A DNA stretch of 64,000 nt, taken from contig NC_081846.1 of the NCBI RefSeq assembly GCF_963259705.1, forward strand, positions 54,217,205 to 54,281,204, given 5' to 3'. A program made the position numbers and the translations under genes. Positions 37,490 through 47,715 of this stretch are shown here, one piece after another (positions within the stretch are counted from its first letter, which is position 1; each line of letters opens with the position of its first letter). Origin of the DNA: Myotis daubentonii. Its lineage: Eukaryota; Chordata; Mammalia; Chiroptera; Vespertilionidae. Under the pieces are notes generated by a model. It worked only from the letters and a program-made list of their open reading frames with translations. It was not told the DNA's origin and searched no databases.

Positions 37490-40400
37490 ATGAATGAGAC
37501 AATGAATGAATATTGGTCAGCAGGAAGAATTGGAGAGACAGAGTGGTTTACCAAATGTTCTTAAAGTGGAGGGCATGACAGGAAAGATGGTTGTCATGGT
37601 CAGAGCAGACACTGGTAGAAGTCCCTGTTAGTGACTACAGACATGGCCATTGGTGAAATAAGAGGAATCACAAATTTGAAAAAAAAAAAGAAAACAATTA
37701 TCCTCATTTCTGGAAAGGGAATGCTACAATTTGGTAATCTAATGTAAAATAATCCTCACTCTCAGGCGATTTCTGTTTTGTGTTTAAGATGAAACTTTCC
37801 AGGGGTAATAGATCCAGGAGGACAGCTGGTCAACCACCTACACAAATCACATTTGAGGATGATATGGGGTCATCATCTTAGCTTTCCTCACTGCTGTCCC
37901 ATCACATGGTTCCTTTCATCCATTATCACGTGGTCCTTTTGATGACATTTTGAGATGATCCTTAGCTTTCCCTTGACTCATTTAACTATGTCTGATCCTG
38001 TAAGTATTAACAAACAGCTGCCTTGTCTGCAAGCTGCATAGCACATTGGAGAGTCCACATACACTGAGGCTGAAGTAAATGCAACCGTAATAATCAATGG
38101 CACAGATTAGCGGAAGAGGTGGAAATGGGTGTGCTGAGTGGGCCAATGCTCCCCTTAACTGCTATTATCTCTCTCCCATCAACCGTCCATTCAGATAATT
38201 CATGAAGTTTCAGGACGAGTCTCCTAACTACCCTCATCTCCTAAATCTCCCTAAGCCTCTTCAACCCCAAGCTGCCACTACTTATAGGTGAAAACCATAT
38301 TGCTAAAGAGACAGATCTTCAATGTAACGTTCACATTTCTTTCAGTAATAACATTGCCAAACGTCATGATGAATTTGAGAGACACTCTGAAGGGACCTTT
38401 ACCAGTGATTTCAGTTCTTATTTGGAAGGCAAAGCTGCCAAGGAATTCATTGCTTGGCTGGTGAAAGGCCTAGAAAGGCAAGAGTAAGTCTGTACACTCT
38501 TATTTAACTTTTTTTTTTTTATGTTTGCATGATGTTGAAAACTTACACTACAGTTATCTATTTATTGATTTGAGTTACAGAAACAATTAGTATAGTCTCG
38601 CAAAGTAAGGAAATAACTCCTATTGGTGGGAGACAATCTACAAGAATTTAATATGTTTTATCTGTAGTAGCAAGTATTAATGATAGAGTCAGACAGGTGG
38701 TATTTTTATCCCACATTAGAGTTGTGTTATAATTAAGCTATTAATTTGTCAATCCAAGACACTTTTGAGAATAAGGTGCTATTGAGAACTACATCAGGAT
38801 GATAAGCTTAAACTAGAAAAACTCGGGATAAGGAAAAAAGAAATAATGCTGAAAACTTAAAGTTTGACGTTAAGTATTTACATATGCTAATAATCTGATG
38901 AAGACTGAAAGGTATTAAACTTAAGATGTTTAATGAAATGACACTCAAAATATAAATATGTGCAAACATCCATATATTTAACAACGTCCCCATTTTTTAT
39001 GGGACTGTCATATAAATAGCCATTAAAGTTTCACAGCTGAAAATAAGACTAAGCCGTTAGGTACCTTCTTGGATCTTACCACAACCAAACAGACCCCCTG
39101 AACCGTCTCACTTTCTCTTGGCCATTTTGATTGACATTTGAATTATGAGAAGCAGGAAATTCATGTTCAACTCAATTTTTTGTGGGATTTAAAACAAGCT
39201 TACTGAGACTTGGAGAAATCTTAAGACAAAAGGGATTGTGTTATTATTTAGCTAATAACCTGATATTGTCACTGCTTTTTTAAACATTAATGATCCAATT
39301 TACAAAATCAGTGGTAAAATAGTCACTGATACTTGAGGATGTTTTATAATATCTTAAAGGGGCACCAAAAAATGCTGCTAATTAAACTAATAAAAAAGAA
39401 AATCTAATATAGATTAAAATTTAATGCCTTACTACTGCATTTTGCAAGGCTGTTCTAATAACCACTAGTTTTACATTTTTCTAAATTTTAAACAAAGTAA
39501 TCGTCTCAATAATAACTTCTGTGTTGCCACTACACTAAAATCTCTGGAGCAGCTGGACCACTGCACAAGGCAGGAAATACAGGCTGGGTTTCCCGTCCTG
39601 CTCTGCTCGTCACTACCTCCAGATTGTCCATTCTGATATGCACGCGTTCATGCAGGTCCCCACAGTCGGCCCTCTGTAAATATGACGTCCTGTTTTCTCA
39701 GTGATCCGCACACGTTACTGGTGATGTGCAGTCAGAAAGCCTTTATTTAAAGCCTTTAACCAAATACCGATTTTTATCCCCCTTGTCCTCAGCCTCCCAG
39801 AAGCCATTCCTGAAGCGCTCCGCCGCAGACATGCCGAAGGCTCTTTCTCTGATGAGATGAACACAGTTCTTGATAATCTTGCCACCCAGGACTTTATAAA
39901 CTGGCTGCTGCAAAACAAATATACCGACAGGTGATTGCATTTTAGTGCATTCTGAAAACCATGAAAGCTTTCATACGTTGTATCATACAGCTACAGGGTG
40001 TTCCTTGTGTGGGGAGGGGAGTCTTGCTCCCTTGGTAGATAAGCAAAAGTATGACTCATTGAGGAATACATCGTTATATTTGTTTTAGATAATTACACTT
40101 TTACTCATTCACCCACTTACTCCAAAAATATTTCCTAAGTATCAATTAAGGGACAGGGCATTAGGAACACAGATAAGAATAAAACATGGAAATATACATC
40201 ATTCACGTGGTAGTGTGATGTTCTATATTGCTATGTATTTTGAATTTTTAGTACAAATAAATTTGGTATTATATACTTAATTTAATAAGGATAGTAATAA
40301 AAATCAAAACACCAAAAGTAACCACTTATCTTGATGGGTTATAATGGCTTTTTATAACTACTTATATACTTTATATTCTTTGATCAGGGAACTTTAGGAT

Positions 40401-41060
40401 GTCATCTTTGAATGCAAATATTTGAAAAATTCAAAAGACTAAGGGATTCATAAGACAAAAAGATTAATAAACAGCTTTTACCAAAATAAATCTTTAAAAT
40501 ATTTCCCGGATAATTTAACTACATCATCTGAGTATGATAGCTCTGTTATATGACTGTCTTTTTCTTTTGTCTTTAGGAAATAAGTATGTCACTACTCAAG
40601 ATCATCTTCATAACGTCACCTGCCAGCCACATGTGATGTTTGAAATTTTAAGTTCTGTAAATTTAAGAGGTGTATTCTGAAGCCATGTTGCTTTGCATGC
40701 CAATGAATAGATTGTCTTTTAAGGTTGTGTTGCCAAAAGAGTATAAATGGAATAAACCATTGTCAAACTATTGCTAAAATATCAGCTTTAAAATATAAAA
40801 GTGCAAAGTCTCTTATTTTCTTCTTATTTTGGATGAAGTACACTAACCTGCTTATAGTTAGCAATGGAATTGGTTTTCTATGATATAATTTGTACATGTA
40901 AATTATTCCAATCACAGCATCTCTGCATTAAAATAAGGATTGGGCTGGTAGTCACAGTGGTGAAACTGGAAAGAAAACTTTCTTCTTGAAACTTATGTCA
41001 TAAAAATGCTCATCTTTCAATATATCAAAGACATACTTAAATAAAACCTTCAAGCTTCTT
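31936..41060 (+). CDS. GCG: GCG: proglucagon, complete six-exon gene (CDS 34976-40583)
   Basis: Proglucagon is the secreted precursor of glucagon (alpha cells, PC2) and of GLP-1 and GLP-2 (gut L cells and brainstem, PC1/3). Exons are about 31936-32023 (non-coding), 34967-35067, 36534-36695, 38346-38483, 39793-39930 and 40577 to about 41060. All junctions are GT/AG. The coding parts add up to 537 bases, giving 178 residues; human has 180. Domain order is signal peptide, GRPP, glucagon, IP1, GLP-1, IP2, GLP-2. The signal peptide [20 protein letters not shown] matches human. The KR sites around glucagon, the KR and single Arg before GLP-1, and the RRR before GLP-2 are present. The unusual parts are four substitutions in glucagon, a strongly changed GLP-1 with its C-terminal dibasic/amidation site lost, and a two-residue shortening of IP2. 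Nothing suggests a pseudogene: no stop, frameshift or splice loss is seen. Confidence 0.97.
32024..34966. other. GCG: GCG intron 1
   Basis: AT-rich, notable for having no recognisable transposon over about 2.9 kb. An A(13) run lies at 34788-34800. Confidence 0.6.
34967..35067 (+). CDS. GCG: GCG exon 2: start codon, signal peptide, start of GRPP
   Basis: The acceptor is GTGCACCAACAG and ATG is at 34976. The signal peptide [20 protein letters not shown] (20 residues, hydrophobic core) is followed by GRPP residues [10 protein letters not shown]. The donor is GTATTC and the exon ends in phase 2. Confidence 0.96.
35390..36010 (-). mobile_element. Old LINE fragment, antisense, in GCG intron 2
   Basis: TAGCTGCATACTATTTCATC, TTTTTGCTACTAAAATTACT and CCATATTTGCCATGGCAAAC read like the complement of an old LINE 3' region. 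Confidence 0.45.
36534..36695 (+). CDS. GCG: GCG exon 3: rest of GRPP and glucagon
   Basis: The acceptor is TGTTCTTCACAG and the donor GTGAGA. GRPP continues [20 protein letters not shown], then KR. Glucagon is 36598-36684 (29 codons, [15 protein letters not shown] at the N terminus) and is followed by KR at 36685-36690. Compared with the usual mammalian glucagon it has Ala16 (Ser), Glu24 (Gln), Thr28 (Asn) and Ser29 (Thr). GRPP is also looser than in human, which is normal for a spacer. Confidence 0.96.
36696..38345. other. GCG: GCG intron 3
   Basis: Contains a GA-rich microsatellite at 37458-37489. No repeat family was recognised otherwise. Confidence 0.55.
38346..38483 (+). CDS. GCG: GCG exon 4: IP1 and GLP-1
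   Basis: The acceptor is CATTTCTTTCAG and the donor GTAAGT. After NNNIAKR and HDEFER, the GLP-1(7-37) equivalent is 38383-38475. It starts [20 protein letters not shown], continues EFIAWLVKG, and then reads LE. Codon 8 is TCT (Ser), where almost all mammals have Ala. Val16 is Phe and Gln23 is Lys. The segment that reads G-R-G-R-R in human reads G-L-E-R-Q here (38467-38481), so the Gly amide donor and the dibasic cleavage site are both lost. Confidence 0.96.
38484..39792. other. GCG: GCG intron 4
   Basis: AT-rich; nothing recognised. Confidence 0.55.
39793..39930 (+). CDS. GCG: GCG exon 5: IP2 and GLP-2
   Basis: The acceptor is CCTTGTCCTCAG and the donor GTGATT. IP2 reads [10 protein letters not shown], shorter than the human spacer, followed by RRR. 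GLP-2 is 39830-39928 (33 codons). It starts [20 protein letters not shown], continues [10 protein letters not shown], and ends YTD. Relative to human it carries D3E, I13V, A19T, R20Q, I27L, T29N and I31Y. Ala2, the DPP4 site, is kept here, unlike in GLP-1. Confidence 0.95.
39931..40576. other. GCG: GCG intron 5
   Basis: A possible L2-like scrap at 40100-40190 (TTTACTCATTCACCCACTTA); otherwise nothing recognised. Confidence 0.5.
40577..41060 (+). CDS. GCG: GCG exon 6: last codons, stop and 3' UTR
   Basis: The acceptor is TCTTTTGTCTTTAG. The exon completes Arg, encodes Lys and stops at TAA 40581-40583, matching the human ...DRK end. The 3' UTR has AATAAA at 40751-40756 and again at 41040-41045. 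A 3' end near 41060 is inferred from the second signal and the TTTACTGTTGTCTGTTTT that follows. Confidence 0.9.
40751..40756 (+). terminator. GCG: GCG proximal poly(A) signal
   Basis: AATAAA about 170 bases after the stop codon. A shorter mRNA form could end here. Confidence 0.6.
41040..41045 (+). terminator. GCG: GCG distal poly(A) signal
   Basis: AATAAA about 460 bases after the stop codon, followed by a T/GT-rich stretch. It fits the roughly 0.45 kb 3' UTR expected for mammalian GCG. Confidence 0.75.
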
Positions 41061-41344
41061 TACTGTTGTCTGTTTTCGTTTCTTCCTGCCCCCACTCCTT
41101 CCAAACATCTCTTCTTCCTGAGCCTGAAGTCCACAACCCAACTCTGGCACCCAGGCATTGATTCATGTTGTTAACATTTTGAGCCAACATTGCAAACTCA
41201 TGGTATTTTATATAAATGTATTGTTTTCTGGCTTCTCTTGAAAAATTAGGACATCAGGCAACATTAGACCCACAAAAGAAATCTCTTCTGGAGAGGAATA
41301 CCAGCTGTCTCCTTTTGAAGAGTCACAGCTCATTATTGTGCCCC

Positions 41345-41345
<1 letters not shown>

Positions 41346-41397
<52 letters not shown>
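41346..41397. repeat. (CA)n microsatellite
   Basis: About 25 CA units, 0.3 kb past the GCG poly(A) site. Confidence 0.95.
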
Positions 41398-41401
<4 letters not shown>

Positions 41402-41604
41402 GCACACTTATATGTGCTCATATACCCACACCCATGTAATGTACACAGTAGGCACTTTCCCCTGGCCCACTTTACTTACGCATCTCACTTGCCTGGCACC
41501 TGCTGACATTTAAGTAACCATCATGCCCTGTACCCTATCTCCCCATCCTGCATTGTCCAGTATCTTGGGTCAGTCTGATGTCGATTGCCATGCCAGGCAC
41601 AATA

Positions 41605-41728
41605 CTAGAGGCTCAAAGCACAAAATTCGTGCAAGGAGCTCAGCCCCCGCTGCTGCTGTGGCTTCATCCAGAAGGTTGTCCAGAAGGATGTCTGGTCTAA
41701 TTAGCATATTAGGCTTTTATTATTAGAG
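41605..41728 (-). mobile_element. Short Helitron (HeliBat-type), antisense, copy 2
   Basis: On the + strand it begins CTAGAGGCTCAAAGCACAAA, the complement of the Helitron 3' hairpin and CTAG end. It finishes near GCATATTAGGCTTTTATTAT, the complement of the 5' end. About 124 bases, so internally deleted. Confidence 0.8.
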
Positions 41729-41739
41729 ATAATCAACAT

Positions 41740-42190
41740 ATAACATTGTTTAAGTTGTACAATGAGCAAATTTTATACATTTATTTATTGCAATATGATT
41801 ACCACCTTAGTTTTCGCAAACCTATCAGGTCACATAATGATTATTTCTTTAGGGCATGAGAACATTTAAGATCTAGTCTTCTAGCAAATTTTAAGTAAAT
41901 AATACAGTATTGTGGATTTTATTCGCTATGCTCTGCATTAGATGGCAGAATTTACTCATCTTCTAGTTGCAAGTTTGTACCCTTTGAGAATGTCTCCCCA
42001 ATTCCTCCACACTTAGGCGCTGGTAACCACCATTCTACTCTCTGTTTCTATGAGTTTGGCTTTTTAGATTTCACATATAAGTGATATTATACAATATTTG
42101 TTATTCTCTGTCTGGCTTATCTCACTAAGCATAATACCCTCAAAGTTATTCACGTTGTTGGTAAATGGCAGAATTTCCTTCTTTCTCAGG
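41740..42190 (-). mobile_element. Old L1 3' UTR fragment, antisense
   Basis: CAACATATAACATTGTTTAA, GGTAACCACCATTCTACTCT and CTTATCTCACTAAGCATAAT are the complement of old L1 sequence. Confidence 0.65.
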
Positions 42191-42873
42191 GCTGAGCTGA
42201 CAGAGCAAAATGACAGGAAAATCAATAAAATCTGATAAACTCAATCAACTAAATACACTTAACATTTATAGTATATTGCACATAGGAATAATAAAATTAA
42301 TATTTTAAGTACACTTTAAATGTTTACCAAGATTGACTTATGCTGGATCAAAAAGCTTCAATAAATTTCAATGATTGAAATTATTCAGAGTATGATCTTT
42401 GACCCAGTGGAATTAAGCTAAAAATTTAAAAAAAAGATACCTTACATATTCACAACTGCTTGAAACTAGGCAATCACTTCTATATAACCCATGGGTCAAA
42501 GAAGAGATCATAGTAAAATAAAATTAAATACTTTTGAATTCTATGGTAATGAAGATATAATAAATACAAACTGGAGATACAACTAAAGCAGTGCTTAAGG
42601 GTAAAAGATAGCTTTAAATACATTTGTTAGAAAAGAAGAAATTAGAAAAACAATAGCTTAACTTTTACCTCAAAAAACTGAAGAAAAAGAACATCAACTC
42701 TCAAAAAGTAAACAAGAGGAAATGAAAAAGATAGGAGAAAATAATGAAATAAACAGAAATTGGCAATAAAAATGAAGAAAGCCAAAAGTTTGTTCTTTGA
42801 CCAGATTAGTAAAATGAATAAGTTCCTAGCAAGACTAGGCAAGAAAAAGAAAAGAGAGAAAAAGTTACCAGTA

Positions 42874-43289
42874 TCCTATATAATAAAAGAGTAATATGCA
42901 AATCGACCAAACTGCAGAATGACCAGTTGGCAGGGGGTGGGGCCAATGAGCAGGCTGTGCCAGGCCAGCCAAGGCGCATGCCAGCGGGCAGAGGGAGGGA
43001 ACGGCCTTGCGGGGGAGGGGAGGCTGCAACCAGCGGCAACGGCGGAGGGGCAATAGGGGGGCCAGCACCATCCTCTGATAGGCGCATCTGGTTGCTTCCC
43101 GCAGAGGGAGGCCGGGTGGCAATGGCAGGGTGATGGGGCGGCACCATCCCCTGATTGCCTGTCCAGTCACCTCCTGCAGAGGGAGGCCGGACATCAGTAA
43201 GACATCCCCTGAGGACTCCCGGACTGTGAGAGGGCGCAGGCAAAACTGAAGGACCCCCCACCCCAAATTTTCATGCACTGGGCCTCTAA
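42874..43289 (+). mobile_element. Non-autonomous Helitron (HeliBat-type), copy 3
   Basis: It starts TCCTATATAATAAAAGAG and ends ATGCACTGGGCCTCTAA, with CTAG changed to CTAA at 43286-43289. Inside it is unusually GC-rich against an AT-rich L1 background. A 151-codon open frame on the minus strand here (42806-43261) is not a gene. Confidence 0.9.
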
Positions 43290-43351
43290 TATATAATAAA
43301 AGGGGAAAATTCTAAAGATTTTACAAACAATCAAAGTATAATAAGAACATA

Positions 43352-43484
43352 CAGGGGTGGACAAAAGTAGGTTTACAGTTGTTCATACAGAAAAAATACA
43401 TGTGGGTTATGATTATTACAATAGCTTTATTAACTCTGTGTTTAGCATACTCACAAACTATAAAGCTACTCTTGCCCACCTCTG
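43352..43484 (+). mobile_element. Mariner-type MITE
   Basis: The ends CAGGGGTGGACAAAAGTAGG and CTACTCTTGCCCACCTCTG are inverted repeats, about 133 bases apart, inserted in the L1 fossil. Confidence 0.7.
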
Positions 43485-44236
43485 TGCTGCATAAAAGTGT
43501 ATGCCTTACAAATTTGGCAATTAGATGAAATGAACAAACTCTTTTAAAAATATTACTAAAATAGACACAAATAATAGGAAAATCTTAATAGTCCTCTTTG
43601 TACTCTCAAAGTTGGATGTGTTATTTTTAAAATTTTCCAGAAAGAACTTCAGGCCCAGATGGCTTAACAGGTGAATTATTCTAAACATTTAAGGAAGAAA
43701 AGACACCAACATTACATAAACTCTTCAAAATAAGGAAAAAATAAGGAATATTTCCCAGCTCATTGTATGAGGCCAGGATACTATTGATATAAAAATCTAA
43801 CAAAGAATTTATAGAAAAGGAAAAGACCAATCTGATTAATGGACAGAGGTGAAAAATCCTATACAAAACATCAATAATCAAATCTAGCAATATACAAGAA
43901 AAATATAACAATACAAACATGGTGCATTCTAAGAATTTCTGGGTGGTTTATTATGTTTTACAAATCAATGTAATTCACAACACTAACAGAAATAAACAGA
44001 ATAAAATTAATATGCTTGTTTCAATAAATGTAGCAAACACACCTAATGAAATTCAAGACCCATTAACATTGTGCTAAACTCTCAGAAAATAATAAGAATA
44101 AAGTTAAAATCTTTAACTACTTTGGGTAGAAAAAAATAATTTGTAGGAATAATAAATCAAAATTAGGACTTTATAAAAAGTAATAAAATAGAACAGCACT
44201 AGCCAACCTAAGCAAAGAATAAAAGTAAACAATGCA

Positions 44237-44355
44237 GGGCTGAGCAGAGTTACCATTGTGAGTACACAAAGCACAGAGTTTATTCCTGTATTGTTATTTC
44301 TTAATTATTGTATTATTTATTTGTATTACATCTATAAACCTACTTTTCCCAGCCT
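44237..44355. mobile_element. Degraded mariner-type MITE (possible)
   Basis: It ends in TAAACCTACTTTTCCCAGCC, complementary to the AGTAGGTTTA motif at the start of the MITE at 43352. The left end (CAGGGCTGAGCAGAGTTACC) matches poorly. Confidence 0.4.
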
Positions 44356-44969
44356 TATATATAAAATTAATTAGGAAATAACCATTGAAACAGGTGAATT
44401 AAAACAAATTTGAGACTGCTGAAAGTGCTGAATAAAAATATTTTAAAATCTAAGAGTTATAGATACAATTTTAAATGCAATTTTTAAAAATTGTCACTAG
44501 TAGAGATAAAAAGTTTTAAAAAACTTATTTCCATCAAATAAGTATTCAAAAGTATTAAAGAACCAACTCATGAAATGGTATAGATCCAGATGGTTTCGCA
44601 TGGAACATCTATCAAACTTTCAAAGAGTGGGTAAATAATATGCTTCATAAATTATTCCAGAGGCTAGGGGAAATAATGAGAAGAATGACCTAATTCTTTT
44701 AATAAACTGAGTATAACATTGAAGGCTACACTTGATAAAGACAGAAGAAACAAAAAGAAAAGTATGGGCTAATCTCGCTTATGGATCTTGATTTTGAAAT
44801 CCTAAAAAATAATCAGCAAATAGAATTCAACAGCATATTAAAAATATTACTACACCATGACCAAGTGTAATTTATTCCAAATTACCAAGGATGTTTCAAT
44901 ATTAGGAAATTTATTGATGTAATTAGATAATATTAAGAGATCTAAAAGTTTTTTTTATTATTATCTCCA

Positions 44970-46200
44970 CGCATATATTATTTGTCTGTACAGATATGTA
45001 TAATTATGACACCCAATGTCATTGATAGGTTCTGTGCCGTTAAGCGAAAAAAAAAAAAAAATACAATAAAACTAATTTTACCGCAGGCTAATTGATACAA
45101 ACAAGAGTTAAGTTCCTGTGGCATCTCATCAATGTTGTAACAAAACAAGATTGAAAAAAATATATTATTTAAGGACTTGCTGTAAACACTGAATGAGGAG
45201 GAGGTTTTTAGAAGCTGGAGGGGAAACAGAAGGTTTAGTTTTGGTCATAACAAAGATATCCAGTTGGCTTCCACATGCATCCCTACCCCACACGAACCCA
45301 CTAGAACTTGTCCCACAAAACAATGATGGCGATGTACTTACAGTGGATTAAGAAGAGACAAAAAGAAATGAGGGGTACAGATAACAAACCACTGTAGTCT
45401 TTCAGGTTTTCCCAAGAGAAGTGTCCTTATACATAAGAAGGGCATAGGAGTAGCATGGTTGGTTGAAAGAGGGGTAGGACTTGACTTTGAAAATGTATTA
45501 TATAAAATTGAAAAATGATATACTTACTAATTGTTCAGATGGAAAAGAGAGAAAGGGGCTGATTGGTAGAATTCAAGGATTTGCTGTTAGCTGGTTTAAT
45601 GTATCAGCTGATTCGTTCAGAAGAGGTGCCTGGAGAACAGAGTTGTATCTCCTCCCAGCCTGAGCAGACTACATGTAACACAGAACTGGAAAAGGTGAGT
45701 ATTCAAACTGAAAGTGCACTCCCTTCAAATTGCACTCTCTTTCAAACAGAGAGAACTAAGAAAAAGTAGAGGGCACAGGGGAGAAAATAGCATCTGTCCT
45801 TGGCTAACGTGTCTAGTATGTAGGTAACAAAAAACAACCGAAGAATAATACAGTTTCAGAAAACTTCATAGGCAGAATATGAGTTTACACCATAACTTTG
45901 CTGGGTATTAATTCAAAAGTTTTACTCTTTTTTCCCCCCCAGGGAAATTATAGGTTCCTGCCAAGACAGAGAGTTTTTGCTTTTCCCTCAATGTTTTTGA
46001 GTGATCCCTCTGACTTTTCCAACAATCACAATTTCAATTTTGATGTTTGAAATCATTTCCATCTGACATCTGGAACAAGCACATGACATTTCTAGGAAAC
46101 TAGCTTTTTCCCCCAAGAAAGATACATTTATAGTAACACATCTTTCCTGAAAATTCATGGCACTTCAGATTCTTAATATTCTACCCCAGTTAGAGAAATT
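44970..46200. other. Intergenic stretch; possible DNA-transposon scrap
   Basis: TTGATAGGTTCTGTGCCGTT next to an A(15) run at about 45046-45060 may be a degraded MITE. Otherwise nothing was recognised. Confidence 0.35.
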
Positions 46201-46214
46201 GAACATAGAACAGT

Positions 46215-46645
46215 GACAGATCAATGTGGCATGTGGGAAACTGATATAGGGTTAAGCCTCGGACTGACCTGTTGGCAAAGTCACAAACAAGTCCCAGCTT
46301 AGAGGTCACAGTCCTCTTAGCATAATTAGGCTTGACCTTATAACACTCCCTAGATCTTATCTGGGAAGCTAAGGGGCTGAGGAAGTGCAGGAAGTATAAC
46401 CATGGTGTAAACAAGTGAAACTCACAAGAAAAGTGTAACTTTGGTAACCACTACCTTGTTTACCGCTCACTATAAAAAGCTTGGTGAGGCCTGAGCACAG
46501 TGAAAGTCTTTCCTCTTGAGTTGGACTCCCCCGCCTGGTCCCCCAATATTCCCAAATTATCTTGAGTCTTTTCTTTTTCATTTGTTGTGCGGCTCCTCTT
46601 CCAGACCCGAACCCTGAACCACGCAGGACGTGGAGGGAAACACGA
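46215..46645 (+). mobile_element. Probable solo LTR (ERV class I-like)
   Basis: The stretch has a TATA box TATAAAAAG at 46471, then about 100 bases later a C/T-rich zone with CCCAATATTCCC and TTCTTTTTCATTTGTTG. It ends near GGGAAACACGACA. CAGTGACAGA occurs at 46211 and again right after 46640, which may be a duplication, but the usual TG...CA ends do not fit it exactly. No gag/pol/env is adjacent. Confidence 0.5.
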
Positions 46646-46649
46646 CAGT

Positions 46650-46860
46650 GACAGAGCAGAGAGATGTGTTTTAAAATCAGGCAGACTGGGCTTGAATATC
46701 AGCTCTGCTAGTGACTGGTCATGCTGCTTCACTTCCTCAAGCCCCAGCAAAATGGGGATAATAGTTCCTACCTCGTGGCTTTGTTGTGACACATAAGTAA
46801 GATAGCCCATTCCAAGTTCATAGTGCAGTGCCTGGCACATAAAACCCTTTCAATACATGA
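46650..46860 (+). mobile_element. MIR SINE remnant
   Basis: Good MIR pattern: CAGACTGGGCTTGAATATCA, GCAAAATGGGGATAATAGTT and CAGTGCCTGGCACATAAA. Confidence 0.8.
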
Positions 46861-47059
46861 AATCCTACATTACATAACATATTTTAAAACAATTGATAAG
46901 CAGTTAAGGTTAGCAATAGTCTAGTGAAAACCCACTAGTTTTGTTGTGAATTTGGATGATGGGAACATAATACTAAGAGACATTTATAAATCCAAAAAAA
47001 TGGTCTATTAAATAAAACCATGAAGTTCGAAACAAGTGCAGATATTTTTACAAGTCAAG

Positions 47060-47560
47060 TTGTGTTCATTTCTTATGGCTGCTATAACAAATTACCGTAA
47101 ACTTATTGTTTAAAACAACACACATTTATTACTTTACAGTTCTGCAGGTCAGAAGCTCAACATGGGTTTTAATAGGCTGAAATCAAAATGTTAACAGGGC
47201 TACACTCCCTCCAGGGGCCCTAGGGAAAACTTCATATCCTTGCCTTTTCCAACCTCTTAGAGACTGCCTGCATTCCTTGGCTTGTGGCCTCTACCTCTAT
47301 ATTCCAAGTGTATGTCTCTGACCTCCACTCCCATCATCCTATCTCTTTTCTCTCTGACCCTAATCCGCCTATCTATCCCTTCTAAGGACCCTTGTGATCA
47401 CTTGATTCAACCTGGATAATTCTTATCACAAGATCATTAAGTTAATCACATCTGCAAAGTCTTCTTTTCCATGTAAGTTAACATAACCACAAGTCCTGGG
47501 GTACAGATGTGAATATCTTTTGGGGGGTCCTTATTTAGCCTACCCCAAACCCAAGACACA
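47060..47560. repeat. Ancient mammal-wide repeat, family not fixed
   Basis: TGCTATAACAAATTACCGTA, CAGTTCTGCAGGTCAGAAGC, AAGGACCCTTGTGATCAC and ATCACATCTGCAAAGTC recur together in a common old mammalian repeat. I recognise the pattern but not the name with certainty. Confidence 0.6.
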
Positions 47561-47715
47561 TTATACAGATATGGCATGTAGAAAGTAGCAGTTTGACAGT
47601 GAAAGGCTTCAGATTTATTGTAGAACATAACTTAGGCCAGAAACAAACAAAAAAAAGGAACTGATATAATTTAAACAGCAAATATGATACTGGGATAAAA
47701 CAAGAAGAAATTTTT

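Larger units (their letters stand above)
42200..44960 (+). mobile_element. Old L1 ORF2 fossil, interrupted
   Basis: Sense-strand L1 ORF2 scraps: TTTGACCAGATTAGTAAAAT, CTTCAGGCCCAGATGGCTTA, TCCAGATGGTTTCGCATGG and AGGATGTTTCAATATTAGG. It is full of stops and is split by a Helitron and one or two mariner-type MITEs, so it is older than they are. Confidence 0.75.

Noticed and set aside
38346..38483. The altered GLP-1 exon as a sign that GCG is a pseudogene or a processed copy.
   Set aside because: Introns, all splice sites, signal peptide, start, stop, promoter and poly(A) signals are intact, and the gene sits in its normal place after FAP.
42806..43261. Open reading frame of 151 codons on the minus strand.
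   Set aside because: It lies in the GC-rich body of a non-autonomous Helitron, has low-complexity composition and resembles no protein.
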